NCBI RefSeq assembly: GCF_006363915.1
Contig: NZ_CP040946.1
Length of the DNA: 64,000 nt
Source: Methylophilus medardensis
Lineage (GTDB): Bacteria; Pseudomonadota; Gammaproteobacteria; Burkholderiales; Methylophilaceae
Direction: 5' to 3' (one strand)
Positions 1 through 9,098 of this stretch are shown here, in pieces. The translations under genes were made by a program, and so were the position numbers. Positions within the stretch are counted from its first letter, which is position 1; the number at the start of each line of letters is the position of its first letter. The notes under the pieces were generated by a model, which saw nothing but the letters and a program-made list of their open reading frames with translations, was not told where the DNA came from and did not search any database.

Positions 1-1413
1 ATGGAAAATTTTTGGGCTTATTGTCTGCTCAAGTTCGAAAAAGAACTTTCAGCACAGCAATACAATACATGGATAAAACCGCTGAAAGCACGCGTCAATG
101 GCGATGCGGTGCAAATTGTCGCGCCCAACAAATTTGTCATGCAATGGGTGAAAAGCAAGTTTTTTTCACGCATTGAAGCGATTGCAACAGAATTATCTAC
201 CAGCGCAGTATTAGAACTGATAGTAGATAGTAGTGAACAAACCTCCACTGCAGAACCTCCTGCCAAAAAAACACCTTCGCAATCCACCGCAGAGACAGAC
301 CCCAAGCTTAATAGTCCAGCAGCATCCATAAAGTCTGTTGAAAAAAAACCTATCCCTAACCGCGCACCAGTAAAAGCATTGCGATCAGAAAAGGGAAGTG
401 GTTTAAACGATAGTTTTTTATTTGATAACTATGTCACTGGTCGTGCTAACCAATTGGCCCGCGCAGCCGCGATCCAAGTCGCCGGCAATCCAGGGCAAGC
501 CTATAACCCTTTATTTATATATGGTGGGGTAGGTTTAGGGAAAACCCATCTACTGCAAGCCATTGGCAATGAACTTAAAAAAGCAAAACCGGATGCCAAT
601 ATTCGTTATCTACATGCCGAACGCTATGTATCAGATGTCGTAAAGGCTTATGAAAATAAAGCGTTTGATGAATTTAAACAGCAATACCACTCGTTAGATT
701 TATTACTGATTGACGACATACAGTTCTTTGCCAAAAAAACGCGTACGCAAGAAGAGTTTTTTTATGCGTTTAACAGTTTGATTGAAGAAAAGAAGCAAAT
801 TGTCATCACCTGCGATACCTATCCGAAAGAGATCGCTGACATGGATGAGCGCTTGCGTACACGATTTAGCTGGGGCTTAACGGTTGCCGTTGAACCGCCG
901 GAATTAGAAATGCGCGTCGCAATTCTGCGCAAAAAAGCTGAGAATCTAAAAATCAATCTGCACGAAGACGTCGCATTTTTTGTAGCCAAGCAAATCAGAT
1001 CGAGTGTGCGTGAGCTTGAAGGCGCGTTGAACCGCATTATTGCCATGGCCAATTTTACCGGCCATGCAATCGATGTGCATTTAGCTAAGGATGCCTTGCG
1101 CGATCTAATCGCCGTTCGCGGCCGCCAAATCACCATGGAAAACATACAAAAAACAGTTGCCGACTACTATAAGATCAAAGTCAGCGACATGTTTAGCAAG
1201 AAGCGCTCTCGTAACGTAGCTAGGCCTAGACAAGTCGCAATGTCATTGGCACGTGAGCTCACCAATCATAGCTTCCCTGAAATTGGCGAGGCCTTTGGTG
1301 GCAGACATCACACCACAGTCATGCACGCTTGCGAAGAAATAGAACAATTACGATTAAATGACCAAACATTGGCACGTGATATTGGTTTGTTGACGCAAGT
1401 GATTCGTGATTAA
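1..1413 (+). CDS. dnaA: Chromosomal replication initiator DnaA
   Basis: AAA+ ATPase that binds DnaA boxes at the origin, melts the AT-rich region and loads the replicative helicase. The 470-residue protein has the full family architecture: an N-terminal helicase-interaction domain (about 1-80), a variable Ser/Thr/Pro/Lys-rich linker (about 80-135), an AAA+ core with Walker A GGVGLGKTH at about 175-183 and Walker B LLLIDDI at about 234-240, and a C-terminal DNA-binding domain ending in the signature GGRHHTTVMHACEEI (about 433-447). The window opens on its ATG, so its promoter is not visible. It is followed by a DnaA-box-bearing spacer and dnaN. Identification is secure. Confidence 0.98.
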   Translation: MENFWAYCLLKFEKELSAQQYNTWIKPLKARVNGDAVQIVAPNKFVMQWVKSKFFSRIEAIATELSTSAVLELIVDSSEQTSTAEPPAKKTPSQSTAETDPKLNSPAASIKSVEKKPIPNRAPVKALRSEKGSGLNDSFLFDNYVTGRANQLARAAAIQVAGNPGQAYNPLFIYGGVGLGKTHLLQAIGNELKKAKPDANIRYLHAERYVSDVVKAYENKAFDEFKQQYHSLDLLLIDDIQFFAKKTRTQEEFFYAFNSLIEEKKQIVITCDTYPKEIADMDERLRTRFSWGLTVAVEPPELEMRVAILRKKAENLKINLHEDVAFFVAKQIRSSVRELEGALNRIIAMANFTGHAIDVHLAKDALRDLIAVRGRQITMENIQKTVADYYKIKVSDMFSKKRSRNVARPRQVAMSLARELTNHSFPEIGEAFGGRHHTTVMHACEEIEQLRLNDQTLARDIGLLTQVIRD

Positions 1414-1662
1414 AACTGAAAACAAAAGCTGTGGATAAGTTGAGATTAGACTGTGTTTAAATATTGCGTATAGACAAGATAAAATCAGTTTACAATATTA
1501 GCCACAAAAGATGCATGTTAGAACCGCAATTTATACACAAGTAAAAATGTCTGTAAGTCTATGAATTTAATAATTTTTTAGACTTACCCACAAAAAAGTC
1601 GCACATTACTATTAATCTTATCTTTTATATATTGAAATAAAGTTATTAATACAGGTCAGGCC
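1414..1662. other. oriC: Probable oriC (or part of it) in the dnaA-dnaN spacer
   Basis: This 249-base AT-rich gap has no ORF but holds several DnaA-box-like 9-mers. Two match the strong consensus TTATNCACA: TGTGGATAA at 1430-1438 (reverse orientation) and TTATACACA at 1531-1539 (forward). Two one-mismatch forms are TTACCCACA at 1584-1592 and TTAGCCACA at 1498-1506. A very AT-rich stretch at about 1595-1650 could be the unwinding element. Origins commonly lie next to dnaA. The region upstream of dnaA is outside the window and could hold further boxes or the main origin. The role is inferred from motifs only. Confidence 0.65.
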
Positions 1663-2766
1663 ATGCAAATCAAAATCAACCGTGAGGTATTGCTTAAACC
1701 CCTCAATAGTGTCACCGGAATCGTAGAGCGTAGACATACCTTACCGATACTTTCAAATCTGCTAGTTAACATCAAGCAGCAAGAAATGCATCTGACAGCG
1801 ACTGATCTGGAAATGCAGATTTCGCTGAAAGTGCACGGTGGCATCGAAGGCGAATTGAGTACAACCATTTCTGCCAAGAAATTGCTGGATATCTGTCGTT
1901 CACTGCCTGACAGTGCGTCAATTGAAATGAACAACCAAGATAATCGGATCACACTAAAAGCGGGTAAAAGTCGATTCAATCTCCAAACCTTGCCTGCAGC
2001 GGATTATCCGTTGATGAGTAAAGCGAGTGGCCAAAATATCAGTTTCAGTTTGGCGCAGTCGGAGCTGAAGCGTTTACTCAAACAAGTTGAATTTGCCATG
2101 GCGCAGCAAGACATCCGTTATTACTTAAACGGCTTACTGCTAGAAGTGAATGGCAATCAGCTACATGTGGTGGGCACGGATGGGCATCGTTTGAGCTACA
2201 CCAGCACGACCTTAGACCAGAGTTTTGAAAAAACCGAGGTGATCTTGCCACGCAAAACCGTGCTTGAATTGACTAAATTGCTCGATGAACAATCAGAATC
2301 GCCAGTGGTGATTGATTTGCTCAATGGCCAAGTCAGTTTTGAGTTTGGCGATATTCAACTGATCAGCAAAGTGATTGATGGCAAGTTTCCGGATTACAAC
2401 CGGGTAATTCCAACTGGTCACCAAAACACATTTATGGTGAATCGAGTGGCCATATTGACGGCGTTGCAACGGGCATCGATTTTATCGAATGAAAAATATC
2501 GCAGTATTCGGATGGTAATTACACAAGGCTTGCTTAAATTGATCAGTACCAACACTGAGCAAGAAGAAGCCGAAGAAGAATTAGAAATTGATTACAGCTT
2601 ATTGCCATTAGATATTGGTTTTAATGTTACTTATCTGATTGATGTGCTCAATAACCTCAATGACGAAAACATTGAATTTGCGTTTGCCGATGCAAACAGC
2701 AGTTGCCTGATTACAGCAGGTAGCGATGCCAACTATAAATACGTTGTGATGCCAATGCGCATATAA
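1663..2766 (+). CDS. dnaN: DNA polymerase III beta sliding clamp
   Basis: Ring-shaped processivity clamp that tethers DNA polymerase III and other clamp-binding proteins to DNA. At 367 residues it has the normal length for three tandem clamp domains (about 1-120, 130-245, 246-367), and it ends in the typical PMRI tail that forms part of the protein-binding pocket. The start MQIKINREVLL is the usual family start. It lies directly downstream of the origin-like spacer. The usual next gene, recF, is absent; a 68-base gap carrying a parS palindrome leads straight to gyrB. Confidence 0.97.
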   Translation: MQIKINREVLLKPLNSVTGIVERRHTLPILSNLLVNIKQQEMHLTATDLEMQISLKVHGGIEGELSTTISAKKLLDICRSLPDSASIEMNNQDNRITLKAGKSRFNLQTLPAADYPLMSKASGQNISFSLAQSELKRLLKQVEFAMAQQDIRYYLNGLLLEVNGNQLHVVGTDGHRLSYTSTTLDQSFEKTEVILPRKTVLELTKLLDEQSESPVVIDLLNGQVSFEFGDIQLISKVIDGKFPDYNRVIPTGHQNTFMVNRVAILTALQRASILSNEKYRSIRMVITQGLLKLISTNTEQEEAEEELEIDYSLLPLDIGFNVTYLIDVLNNLNDENIEFAFADANSSCLITAGSDANYKYVVMPMRI

Positions 2767-2772
2767 TGCACC

Positions 2773-2798
2773 CTGCGTGTTTCACGTGAAACACGCAG
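2773..2798. promoter_or_regulatory. parS: parS centromere site (ParB binding), 26-bp perfect palindrome
   Basis: The core TGTTTCACGTGAAACA at 2778-2793 is an exact match to the conserved bacterial parS 16-mer. The symmetry extends without a mismatch to 26 bp (2773-2798). It lies in the dnaN-gyrB gap, about 1.2 kb from the candidate oriC, which is where ParABS sites normally cluster. ParB would load here as a CTP-dependent clamp and spread over neighbouring DNA. parA and parB are not in this window. I saw no second copy of the core in the window by eye. Confidence 0.93.
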
Positions 2799-2834
2799 CG
2801 TTGTCTTTTAATCTCAATTAAAGAAACTTTTGTT

Positions 2835-5240
2835 ATGGCACAGCCACAAGAATATAACTCAGACAGTATCAAGATTTTGGAAGGTTTGGACGCCGTACGT
2901 AAACGTCCCGGCATGTACATCGGTGACACGTCAGATGGTTCTGGTTTGCACCATATGGTTTTTGAAGTGCTCGATAATGCGATTGATGAAGCGTTGGCTG
3001 GACACTGTGATGACATCAAAGTCATTATTCATCCCGATAACTCGATCAGCGTTTCGGACAATGGCCGTGGCATTCCAACGGATGTGAAAGACGACGACAA
3101 ACACGAACCCAAACGCTCTGCGGCTGAAATTGTCATGACCGAGCTGCATGCAGGCGGTAAGTTTGACCAAAACTCCTACAAAGTATCTGGCGGCCTACAT
3201 GGCGTGGGTGTGTCTGTGGTCAATGCTTTGTCAGATTGGTTACGCTTAAAAATTTATCGTAAAGGTAAAGTACATCAGATGGAGTTTCATCGTGGTGTGC
3301 CACAAGCGCCGTTAGCCATGACCGGCACAACCGATAAAAAAGGCACTGAAGTGCATTTTTTAGCCTCTGTAGACACGTTTACCCTGGTTGAATATCACTT
3401 TGAAATTTTAGCGAAACGCATTCGTGAACTGTCATTTTTGAACAATGGCGTGAAAATCGAATTGATAGACCAACGCACAGGTAAATCAGAGAACTTTGCA
3501 TTTAGCGGTGGCATTAAAGGGTTCGTGGAATACATGAACCGCACTAAAACCGTCTTGCATCCAAAAGTGTTTTACGCGATTAGCGAAAAAGACAATATGA
3601 CGGTTGAAGTGGCGATGCAATGGAACGATAGCTACTCTGAAACCGTGCAATGCTTTACCAATAATATTCCGCAACGCGATGGTGGCACGCATTTGACTGG
3701 CTTGCGTACGGCAATGACACGCACACTCAATCAATATATTGAGCAGAACGAATTTGCAAAAAAAGCCAAAGTAGAAACGACTGGCGACGATATGCGTGAA
3801 GGCATCACCTGCGTGTTGTCGGTCAAAGTACCAGATCCAAAATTTTCATCTCAGACCAAAGATAAACTGGTGTCGAGTGAAGTACAACCGGTAGTGTCAG
3901 AAATTGTGTCAGCAAAATTGGCGGAGTTTTTAGAAGAAAACCCGGTAGATGCCAAAATTGTATGTGGCAAGATTGTTGAAGCGGCACGGGCACGCGAAGC
4001 AGCACGAAAAGCACGTGAAATTACCCGCCGTAAAGGGGTGATGGACACGATGGGATTGCCAGGAAAACTGGCTGATTGCCAAGAAAAAAATCCAGCCTTG
4101 TGCGAACTATACCTGGTGGAGGGTGACTCCGCGGGTGGTTCAGCCAAGCAAGGCCGTGATCGTAAGTTTCAGGCCATATTGCCGCTCAAGGGTAAGATTC
4201 TTAACGTCGAAAAGGCACGTTTTGACAAGTTGTTGGGCTCACAAGAAATTGCCACATTGATTACCGCGATGGGCACTGGCATTGGTAAAGATGATTTTAA
4301 TCTAGAAAAATTACGCTACCACCGCATTATCATCATGACGGATGCGGACGTCGATGGTGCGCATATTCGTACTTTGTTGTTAACTTTCTTTTATCGTCAA
4401 ATGCCTGAGCTGGTCGAAAACGGCCACATTTACATTGCCCAACCTCCCTTGTACAAAGTGAAGCAGGGTCGTGATGAGCGTTATTTAAAAGACGAACACG
4501 AGCTTGACGAATACCTGTTGAATTCTGCATTACGCGATGCGATCTTAGTCACCAAAGAGGGTGGCGAAATCCTCAAAGATGACGCACTGAATAGTATCGC
4601 CAAGCAAATGGTACTGACAGAAGCGGTTATTCGTCGTATTGCCAACTTGTATGATGAAAGCGTGTTACGTGCGATTCAGGACGTGGGTGATATTGAATTA
4701 AGCACCGAAGCAGCAGCTAACTCGGTCGCTGAAAAATTACGTCCTATTTTAGGCGCAGTAGGTTCTGAGGTGATTATTTCACAAGACACCGAAACCAGTG
4801 CTTATCGCCTAGAAGTCAATAAATTCGTGCATGGTAATTTGCAAAGCTGCGTGATTGATGCTGCATTTTTAAGCAGCGGCGATTACCGTCAAATTAATCG
4901 CACCTCACAAATGGTCAACCATTTATTGGGCGAAGGTGCACTGATTAAACGTGGCGAAAAAGAGCAAAAAATCAGCACATTCAAGCAAGCGCTCGACTGG
5001 TTACTCAATGAAGCGAAACATAACCTGAATATTCAGCGTTATAAAGGCTTGGGTGAGATGAACCCAGAGCAACTGTGGGAGACCACCATGGACCCAACCG
5101 TACGTCGTTTGCTCAAGGTGCAGATCGAGGATGCCATCGGTGCCGATGAAATTTTCACTACATTGATGGGTGATAACGTTGAGCCGCGCCGTGCATTTAT
5201 TGAAAGCAACGCGCTGAGCGTGAGTTCGCTCGACATCTAA
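2835..5240 (+). CDS. gyrB: DNA gyrase subunit B
   Basis: ATPase subunit of gyrase, which introduces negative supercoils with GyrA. The 801-residue product has the long form typical of proteobacteria. Visible motifs are the GHKL ATPase residues (E44/N48 region, DNGRGIP at 75-81, GGLHGVGVS at 119-127), the TOPRIM catalytic Glu in VEGDSAGG at about 429-436, the metal-binding DADVDGAHI at about 502-510, and the C-terminal QRYKGLGEMN. The start MAQPQEYNSDSIKILEGLDAV is a standard GyrB N-terminus. A strong two-way terminator follows. Confidence 0.98.
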   Translation: MAQPQEYNSDSIKILEGLDAVRKRPGMYIGDTSDGSGLHHMVFEVLDNAIDEALAGHCDDIKVIIHPDNSISVSDNGRGIPTDVKDDDKHEPKRSAAEIVMTELHAGGKFDQNSYKVSGGLHGVGVSVVNALSDWLRLKIYRKGKVHQMEFHRGVPQAPLAMTGTTDKKGTEVHFLASVDTFTLVEYHFEILAKRIRELSFLNNGVKIELIDQRTGKSENFAFSGGIKGFVEYMNRTKTVLHPKVFYAISEKDNMTVEVAMQWNDSYSETVQCFTNNIPQRDGGTHLTGLRTAMTRTLNQYIEQNEFAKKAKVETTGDDMREGITCVLSVKVPDPKFSSQTKDKLVSSEVQPVVSEIVSAKLAEFLEENPVDAKIVCGKIVEAARAREAARKAREITRRKGVMDTMGLPGKLADCQEKNPALCELYLVEGDSAGGSAKQGRDRKFQAILPLKGKILNVEKARFDKLLGSQEIATLITAMGTGIGKDDFNLEKLRYHRIIIMTDADVDGAHIRTLLLTFFYRQMPELVENGHIYIAQPPLYKVKQGRDERYLKDEHELDEYLLNSALRDAILVTKEGGEILKDDALNSIAKQMVLTEAVIRRIANLYDESVLRAIQDVGDIELSTEAAANSVAEKLRPILGAVGSEVIISQDTETSAYRLEVNKFVHGNLQSCVIDAAFLSSGDYRQINRTSQMVNHLLGEGALIKRGEKEQKISTFKQALDWLLNEAKHNLNIQRYKGLGEMNPEQLWETTMDPTVRRLLKVQIEDAIGADEIFTTLMGDNVEPRRAFIESNALSVSSLDI

Positions 5241-5265
5241 ACGTGGGTTGACACCTTAGATGAAG

Positions 5266-5299
5266 AAATTAAAGGCTCCGTATGGAGCCTTTAATTTTT
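5266..5299. terminator. Bidirectional rho-independent terminator between gyrB and kefC
   Basis: A perfect 14-bp stem (5266-5279 with 5284-5297) with a 4-base loop, GC-rich at its tip and flanked by A-rich and T-rich arms, so it should act in both directions. It sits in the convergent gap between gyrB (ends 5240) and the antiporter gene (ends 5314). Confidence 0.9.
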
Positions 5300-5313
5300 A
5301 GGACGACTGTAAG

Positions 5314-7086
5314 CTACGTTTGTGGGTCTGTAGTACTGCGCTCCATTTCAAGTAATGTTTTAAGGTCGTTTCGTCCTTGCTCCATCATGCTAGAAAGTGC
5401 TTTTCTATCATGTCTGATTTTTAGGGTGGCTTCGATTTGCGCTTGGTCGTGTTGTTCAAAATGCTGAATGATCTTGGTTGCGCTGGCGGCAGTTTCGCCA
5501 ATGACCATTAATGCTTGTCGAGCAGCCTCTAACGACGAATAAAATGTTTCGCGTATTGGATTTAAATCCATTTCTCGTAAATCGAACGCATCGGTTCTGC
5601 TTCTGGCTCTTACGACAATGGCGACTTTTGGCCAGCGTTGTTTTACGAGTTTTGCCATGTCTAATACTGCGGCGGTGTCATTCAGTGCGATGACTAACAG
5701 CTGCGCTTCAGCAATGCCAGCCTCCACTAGTACATCTAACCTCGATGCATCGCCATAATAACAACGCCAGCCGAATTGCCTTGTCAGGTCTACCTGATTT
5801 GGGTCGTTATCAATAAGGGTAGGGGTGATGCCTTTAGCGACGAGAACCCGGCCAATAATTTGGCCAAATCGACCAAAGCCGGCAATGATGACGCCATTAT
5901 TTTCAGTGATGGAATCTTTGGGTCGTTCACCGCATTGCAAGGTTAAAAAACGGTTATAGAGTAAAAGTAATAAGGGTGTGAAGAGCATAGACACAGCAAC
6001 AATTGCGTTAAGGGTGTTGTAGCTTTGCAGAGAAATGGATTGTTGGCTTAATGCAGCACCAAACAGCACAAATGCAAACTCACCGACTTGAGAGAGCGAG
6101 AAAGCAAGCAACAGCTGATCGCGAAAATTGTATTTAAACAGCCTACCCAGTCCAAGTAAGACACATATTTTGATGCCGACAATACCAAGCGCAAATCCAA
6201 AAATAATCAGAGGTTGATGCATGATCAAGGCCAGATCTACGGTCATGCCTACAGAAATGAAAAATAAGCCTAATAATAAGCCTTTGACTGGCTCAATATC
6301 TAATCGTAATTCATAGCGATATTCAGAACCGGCTAATAATACCCCGGCTAAAAATGTCCCCAGCGCCATTGAGAGGCCCACGGACTGCATGGCTAATGAC
6401 ACGCCAATGACTAACAACAATGAGAATGATACGAAAACTTCACGTAAGCCGGTTTGCGCAATGATCCGCATAATGGGTTTTAATACAGTACGGCTCGCAA
6501 CAATGATGGCAACAATGGCAGAGATCGCTTGAATCATCGCCCATAAGTCAAAACCGGCCTTTTCATGGTTGGGGGCAATCCAAGCCAACAGCATAAATAA
6601 TGGAATCACAGAAAGATCTTGAAAAAGCAAGGTGGCGAAAGCAGCTTGTCCACCAGGGGTCTGTAATTGTTTTTTTTCAATGAGGGCAGTCAGACCAATA
6701 GCGGTCGACGACATGGCCACCCCCATGCCGATGATGAGGGCCTCTTGCCATGAAAAGTGCAGCTGCTGCGCAAGGAGGGTGGTCACTGCGATGGTGACGG
6801 TGACTTGCAAGCCCCCCATGCCAAATAGCAACCGACGTAACGCCCATACTTTTTGTGATTCAAGCTCTAAGCCGATTAAAAAAAGCATTAAAACCACGCC
6901 GAATTCAGCGAAATGCATGACGTGCTCTGGATCATCAATGAGTTTGAGCGCGTGCGGTCCGAGCAACACCCCAGCAATCAGATACCCCAACACAGAGCCC
7001 AACCCTAATTTTTTAAAAATAGGCACCAATACGATGGCAAACGAAAGATAAATCGCAGCTTGAACAAGAAAATCAACGCTATGCAT
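5314..7086 (-). CDS. kefC: KefC-type K+/H+ antiporter (CPA2 family) with RCK domain
   Basis: Inner-membrane monovalent cation:proton antiporter of the CPA2 family. Residues 1-380 form about a dozen hydrophobic segments, including FGVVLMLFLIGLELES (about 62-77) and the conserved FLAGVLLAGSEYRYELR stretch (about 245-261). A cytosolic RCK/TrkA-N domain starts near 398 with the nucleotide-binding GFGRFGQIIG (about 403-412). The C-terminal half resembles the E. coli KefC regulatory region. At 590 residues it is near normal length. In enterics KefC is gated by glutathione adducts and helped by the quinone reductase KefF; no kefF is adjacent here, so regulation by glutathione is assumed rather than shown. 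Confidence 0.85.
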   Translation of the reverse strand: MHSVDFLVQAAIYLSFAIVLVPIFKKLGLGSVLGYLIAGVLLGPHALKLIDDPEHVMHFAEFGVVLMLFLIGLELESQKVWALRRLLFGMGGLQVTVTIAVTTLLAQQLHFSWQEALIIGMGVAMSSTAIGLTALIEKKQLQTPGGQAAFATLLFQDLSVIPLFMLLAWIAPNHEKAGFDLWAMIQAISAIVAIIVASRTVLKPIMRIIAQTGLREVFVSFSLLLVIGVSLAMQSVGLSMALGTFLAGVLLAGSEYRYELRLDIEPVKGLLLGLFFISVGMTVDLALIMHQPLIIFGFALGIVGIKICVLLGLGRLFKYNFRDQLLLAFSLSQVGEFAFVLFGAALSQQSISLQSYNTLNAIVAVSMLFTPLLLLLYNRFLTLQCGERPKDSITENNGVIIAGFGRFGQIIGRVLVAKGITPTLIDNDPNQVDLTRQFGWRCYYGDASRLDVLVEAGIAEAQLLVIALNDTAAVLDMAKLVKQRWPKVAIVVRARSRTDAFDLREMDLNPIRETFYSSLEAARQALMVIGETAASATKIIQHFEQHDQAQIEATLKIRHDRKALSSMMEQGRNDLKTLLEMERSTTDPQT

Positions 7087-7321
7087 GGTCGGCCTTAATA
7101 GTGAATGTTTGCAGATTGTTTGCTGAAATTAGCATAGACCGGCGGTAGGGGCCAGTGCATGCGTTGGGGACGCAGGGGTTTTTGCCAGATTTATCTGACA
7201 ATAAAATCAGCGATGCGCCAGTATTGCGGCTCATGCGCACGTCATAGACTGTTTCAACAGATTCAAGCGTCTGCTTAATCAATTTTCAGACCAATTTATT
7301 GTTTAGATAACAGGTTTAACC

Positions 7322-7690
7322 ATGCTACCTCCCGCGTTTGCAGAACAGATTTTTGACGTCTTGCGGTTTTCGATCGATTTGGCGTGTACAGAGCAAGATT
7401 GGTATAACGTTAGCCGTGATGCACTGGCATTTGGCTTCACACAAACAGATGTCTCCACGCCGTTTGCTTATGCGCAGCGCTTTGACTTGTTAATCGAGCC
7501 TGGCATATACCTGTGCCTAGATTACCGCTCGTTTGACCCTTCAGGGCCGTTTCATGTGCTTCCTGCCGTGAGTAAGTTTGAGCTCAGCATGTCCATAGAG
7601 AATAAAGTAACGCGGTCTTATCATAATGCGTTTGATGAGCCGGTCGCGAAGAAAGATGCGTCCTTGTGGAGCGAGCTCTCCTTTACCTAA
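7322..7690 (+). CDS. Hypothetical protein, 122 residues
   Basis: I do not recognise this protein. It has no signal peptide, membrane segment or cysteine cluster. It is mixed alpha/beta with several aromatic residues and a repeated short D-Y/F-R-S-F-D-P-S-like stretch in the middle. The ATG follows an AGG-type ribosome binding site in a gap divergent from the antiporter gene. A 67-base gap separates it from the cytochrome c gene downstream, so the two may be cotranscribed. It looks coding because it fills its gap with a good start, but no function can be assigned. Confidence 0.6.
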   Translation: MLPPAFAEQIFDVLRFSIDLACTEQDWYNVSRDALAFGFTQTDVSTPFAYAQRFDLLIEPGIYLCLDYRSFDPSGPFHVLPAVSKFELSMSIENKVTRSYHNAFDEPVAKKDASLWSELSFT

Positions 7691-7757
7691 GGTAGGCACC
7701 CGCTAAGGTCGATGACAACTAATACGACCAAAAGATTTCAAATCACGGGAGGTCACC

Positions 7758-8345
7758 ATGCACCATCTCAGGCAACAAACGAGCTTAGGCTATTTAACCA
7801 GGCAAGTTTTTATTTTCAGTGCATTTGCCATGATGGCTAGCTGGGTAGAAGCTGCCGACACCAAGCAATTATTTGAACCGATTCGTGCTGTATTACAGCA
7901 TCCGCGTTGCCAAAACTGCCATATTGCCGGAGACCAGCCTTTGCAGTTTGATAATGGCCGCCCGCATGCGATGTTAGTGATGCGCGGTCGCGATGGGATG
8001 GGTATGCCGGCCATGGAATGCAGCTCGTGTCATCAACAGAAAAATTCGCCTTCCATCATGGGGGCGCATGCGCCGCCCGGTGCGCCCCACTGGCGATTGC
8101 CACCCCCACAAAACAAAATGGTGTTTATGGATGTGTCCCCCAAAGATTTATGCATGCTGCTTAAGGACCCGCAACGCAACGGCGGTCGAGATGGACAAAA
8201 GCTAATAGCGCATTTTGCTGAGGATCAATTGGTGGCTTGGGGCTGGGATCCAGGTGGTGAGCGCACACTGCCGCCGTTCACCAAAGCGCAAACGGTGGCA
8301 GCGGTGCAGCAATGGGTAGATGCTGGCATGCCATGTCCCCGCTAA
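7758..8345 (+). CDS. Periplasmic diheme cytochrome c (isoquinoline 1-oxidoreductase subunit-like)
   Basis: Secreted c-type cytochrome with two heme-binding motifs, CQNCH at 51-55 and CSSCH at 88-92. The N-terminal hydrophobic stretch (about 15-32) ending in EAAD is a probable Sec signal. Conserved blocks are GDQPLQFDN, PGAPHW, LCMLLKDPQRNGGR and LVAWGWDPG. They match a family often annotated as an isoquinoline 1-oxidoreductase subunit, where it serves as electron acceptor for a molybdenum hydroxylase. No such hydroxylase is in this window, so its partner is unknown. The ATG is preceded by a strong GGGAGG site. A small unknown ORF and a thioredoxin-fold gene follow on the same strand. Confidence 0.8.
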   Translation: MHHLRQQTSLGYLTRQVFIFSAFAMMASWVEAADTKQLFEPIRAVLQHPRCQNCHIAGDQPLQFDNGRPHAMLVMRGRDGMGMPAMECSSCHQQKNSPSIMGAHAPPGAPHWRLPPPQNKMVFMDVSPKDLCMLLKDPQRNGGRDGQKLIAHFAEDQLVAWGWDPGGERTLPPFTKAQTVAAVQQWVDAGMPCPR

Positions 8346-8389
8346 CCCCCTTTTAACGCTCACATCCCGCCAAGCGCCAGGAGATCACC

Positions 8390-8572
8390 ATGTCAAAAGC
8401 GATGCATCCAACAATACCTGAAGTCCGCCCCGCTATACCCAGCCAAGCGCTCGAGAAGTCAATTAAGCCCAATCCACCAGCCATGCCTAAAACCGAAGAA
8501 CAAGAGATTGCTTCTGAGATCGCAGAGGGGCAGATTCCGCCAGACGCCTTAAATAGCGGTAATGACCTTTGA
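8390..8572 (+). CDS. Small proline-rich hypothetical protein, 60 residues
   Basis: A 60-codon ORF with a clear AGGAG at 8379-8383, six bases before its ATG, 44 bases after the cytochrome gene. The product is polar, rich in Pro, Glu and Lys, lacks a signal peptide or membrane segment and is probably disordered. I know no family for it. The good ribosome binding site and its place between the cytochrome and thioredoxin-fold genes support translation. Confidence 0.55.
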   Translation: MSKAMHPTIPEVRPAIPSQALEKSIKPNPPAMPKTEEQEIASEIAEGQIPPDALNSGNDL

Positions 8573-8667
8573 GACCTACATTTTCGACGTGACCAGTAGC
8601 AACAGTTGGGCGATCCTGCCAAAATGATCAGTCACTGTCTTCGTAGGCGCATAGGCGATTGATCAAC

Positions 8668-8979
8668 ATGGAAAATGCAGACCCAACACGGGAGACCATT
8701 GATGATCTTTCGGGCGCCACTTTGTTGGTGTTTGGGGCAGTTTGGTGCGGGCACTGCCAAGCGGCACAAGCGACCATTACGGCGGGTCTAGCCACATTTC
8801 CGCACGTTCGCCACATTAACATTGAAGATGGAAAAGGCCGCAGACTTGGGCGATCGTTTCAGGTCAAGTTGTGGCCGACCCTGATTTTCATGCGAGACGG
8901 TATCGAACGCACTCGGCTGGTCAGGGAGATTCATGCCAGTGAGTTAAAATCAGCATTAGCGCTGATTTCAGACCTTTAA
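8668..8979 (+). CDS. Thioredoxin-fold protein with WCGHC active site
   Basis: A 103-residue cytosolic thioredoxin-like protein with the redox dithiol WCGHC (Cys27 and Cys30) and the conserved cis-proline in KLWPTLIF. CGHC is the protein-disulfide-isomerase type dipeptide rather than thioredoxin's CGPC, which suggests a more oxidising potential. There is no signal peptide, so it is unlikely to be a periplasmic Dsb protein. I chose the ATG at 8668 over an upstream TTG at 8659; neither has a strong ribosome binding site. It follows the cytochrome c and the proline-rich ORF on the same strand. Confidence 0.78.
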   Translation: MENADPTRETIDDLSGATLLVFGAVWCGHCQAAQATITAGLATFPHVRHINIEDGKGRRLGRSFQVKLWPTLIFMRDGIERTRLVREIHASELKSALALISDL

Positions 8980-9098
8980 GCGCAATTTTTTCACCGAGGC
9001 ACTAAGGTCACTGGCGGCTGCTAGCGCTATAATCAAACGCTACTTACGGATTCCGCTGAGACCAATCTCTATTTGCTTAATAAGAAAGGACGCGTTCA

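Noticed and set aside
7079..7282. 67-codon minus-strand ORF upstream of the KefC-type gene
   Set aside because: TTG start without a ribosome site, overlaps the antiporter start by eight bases, and the product has no recognisable feature.
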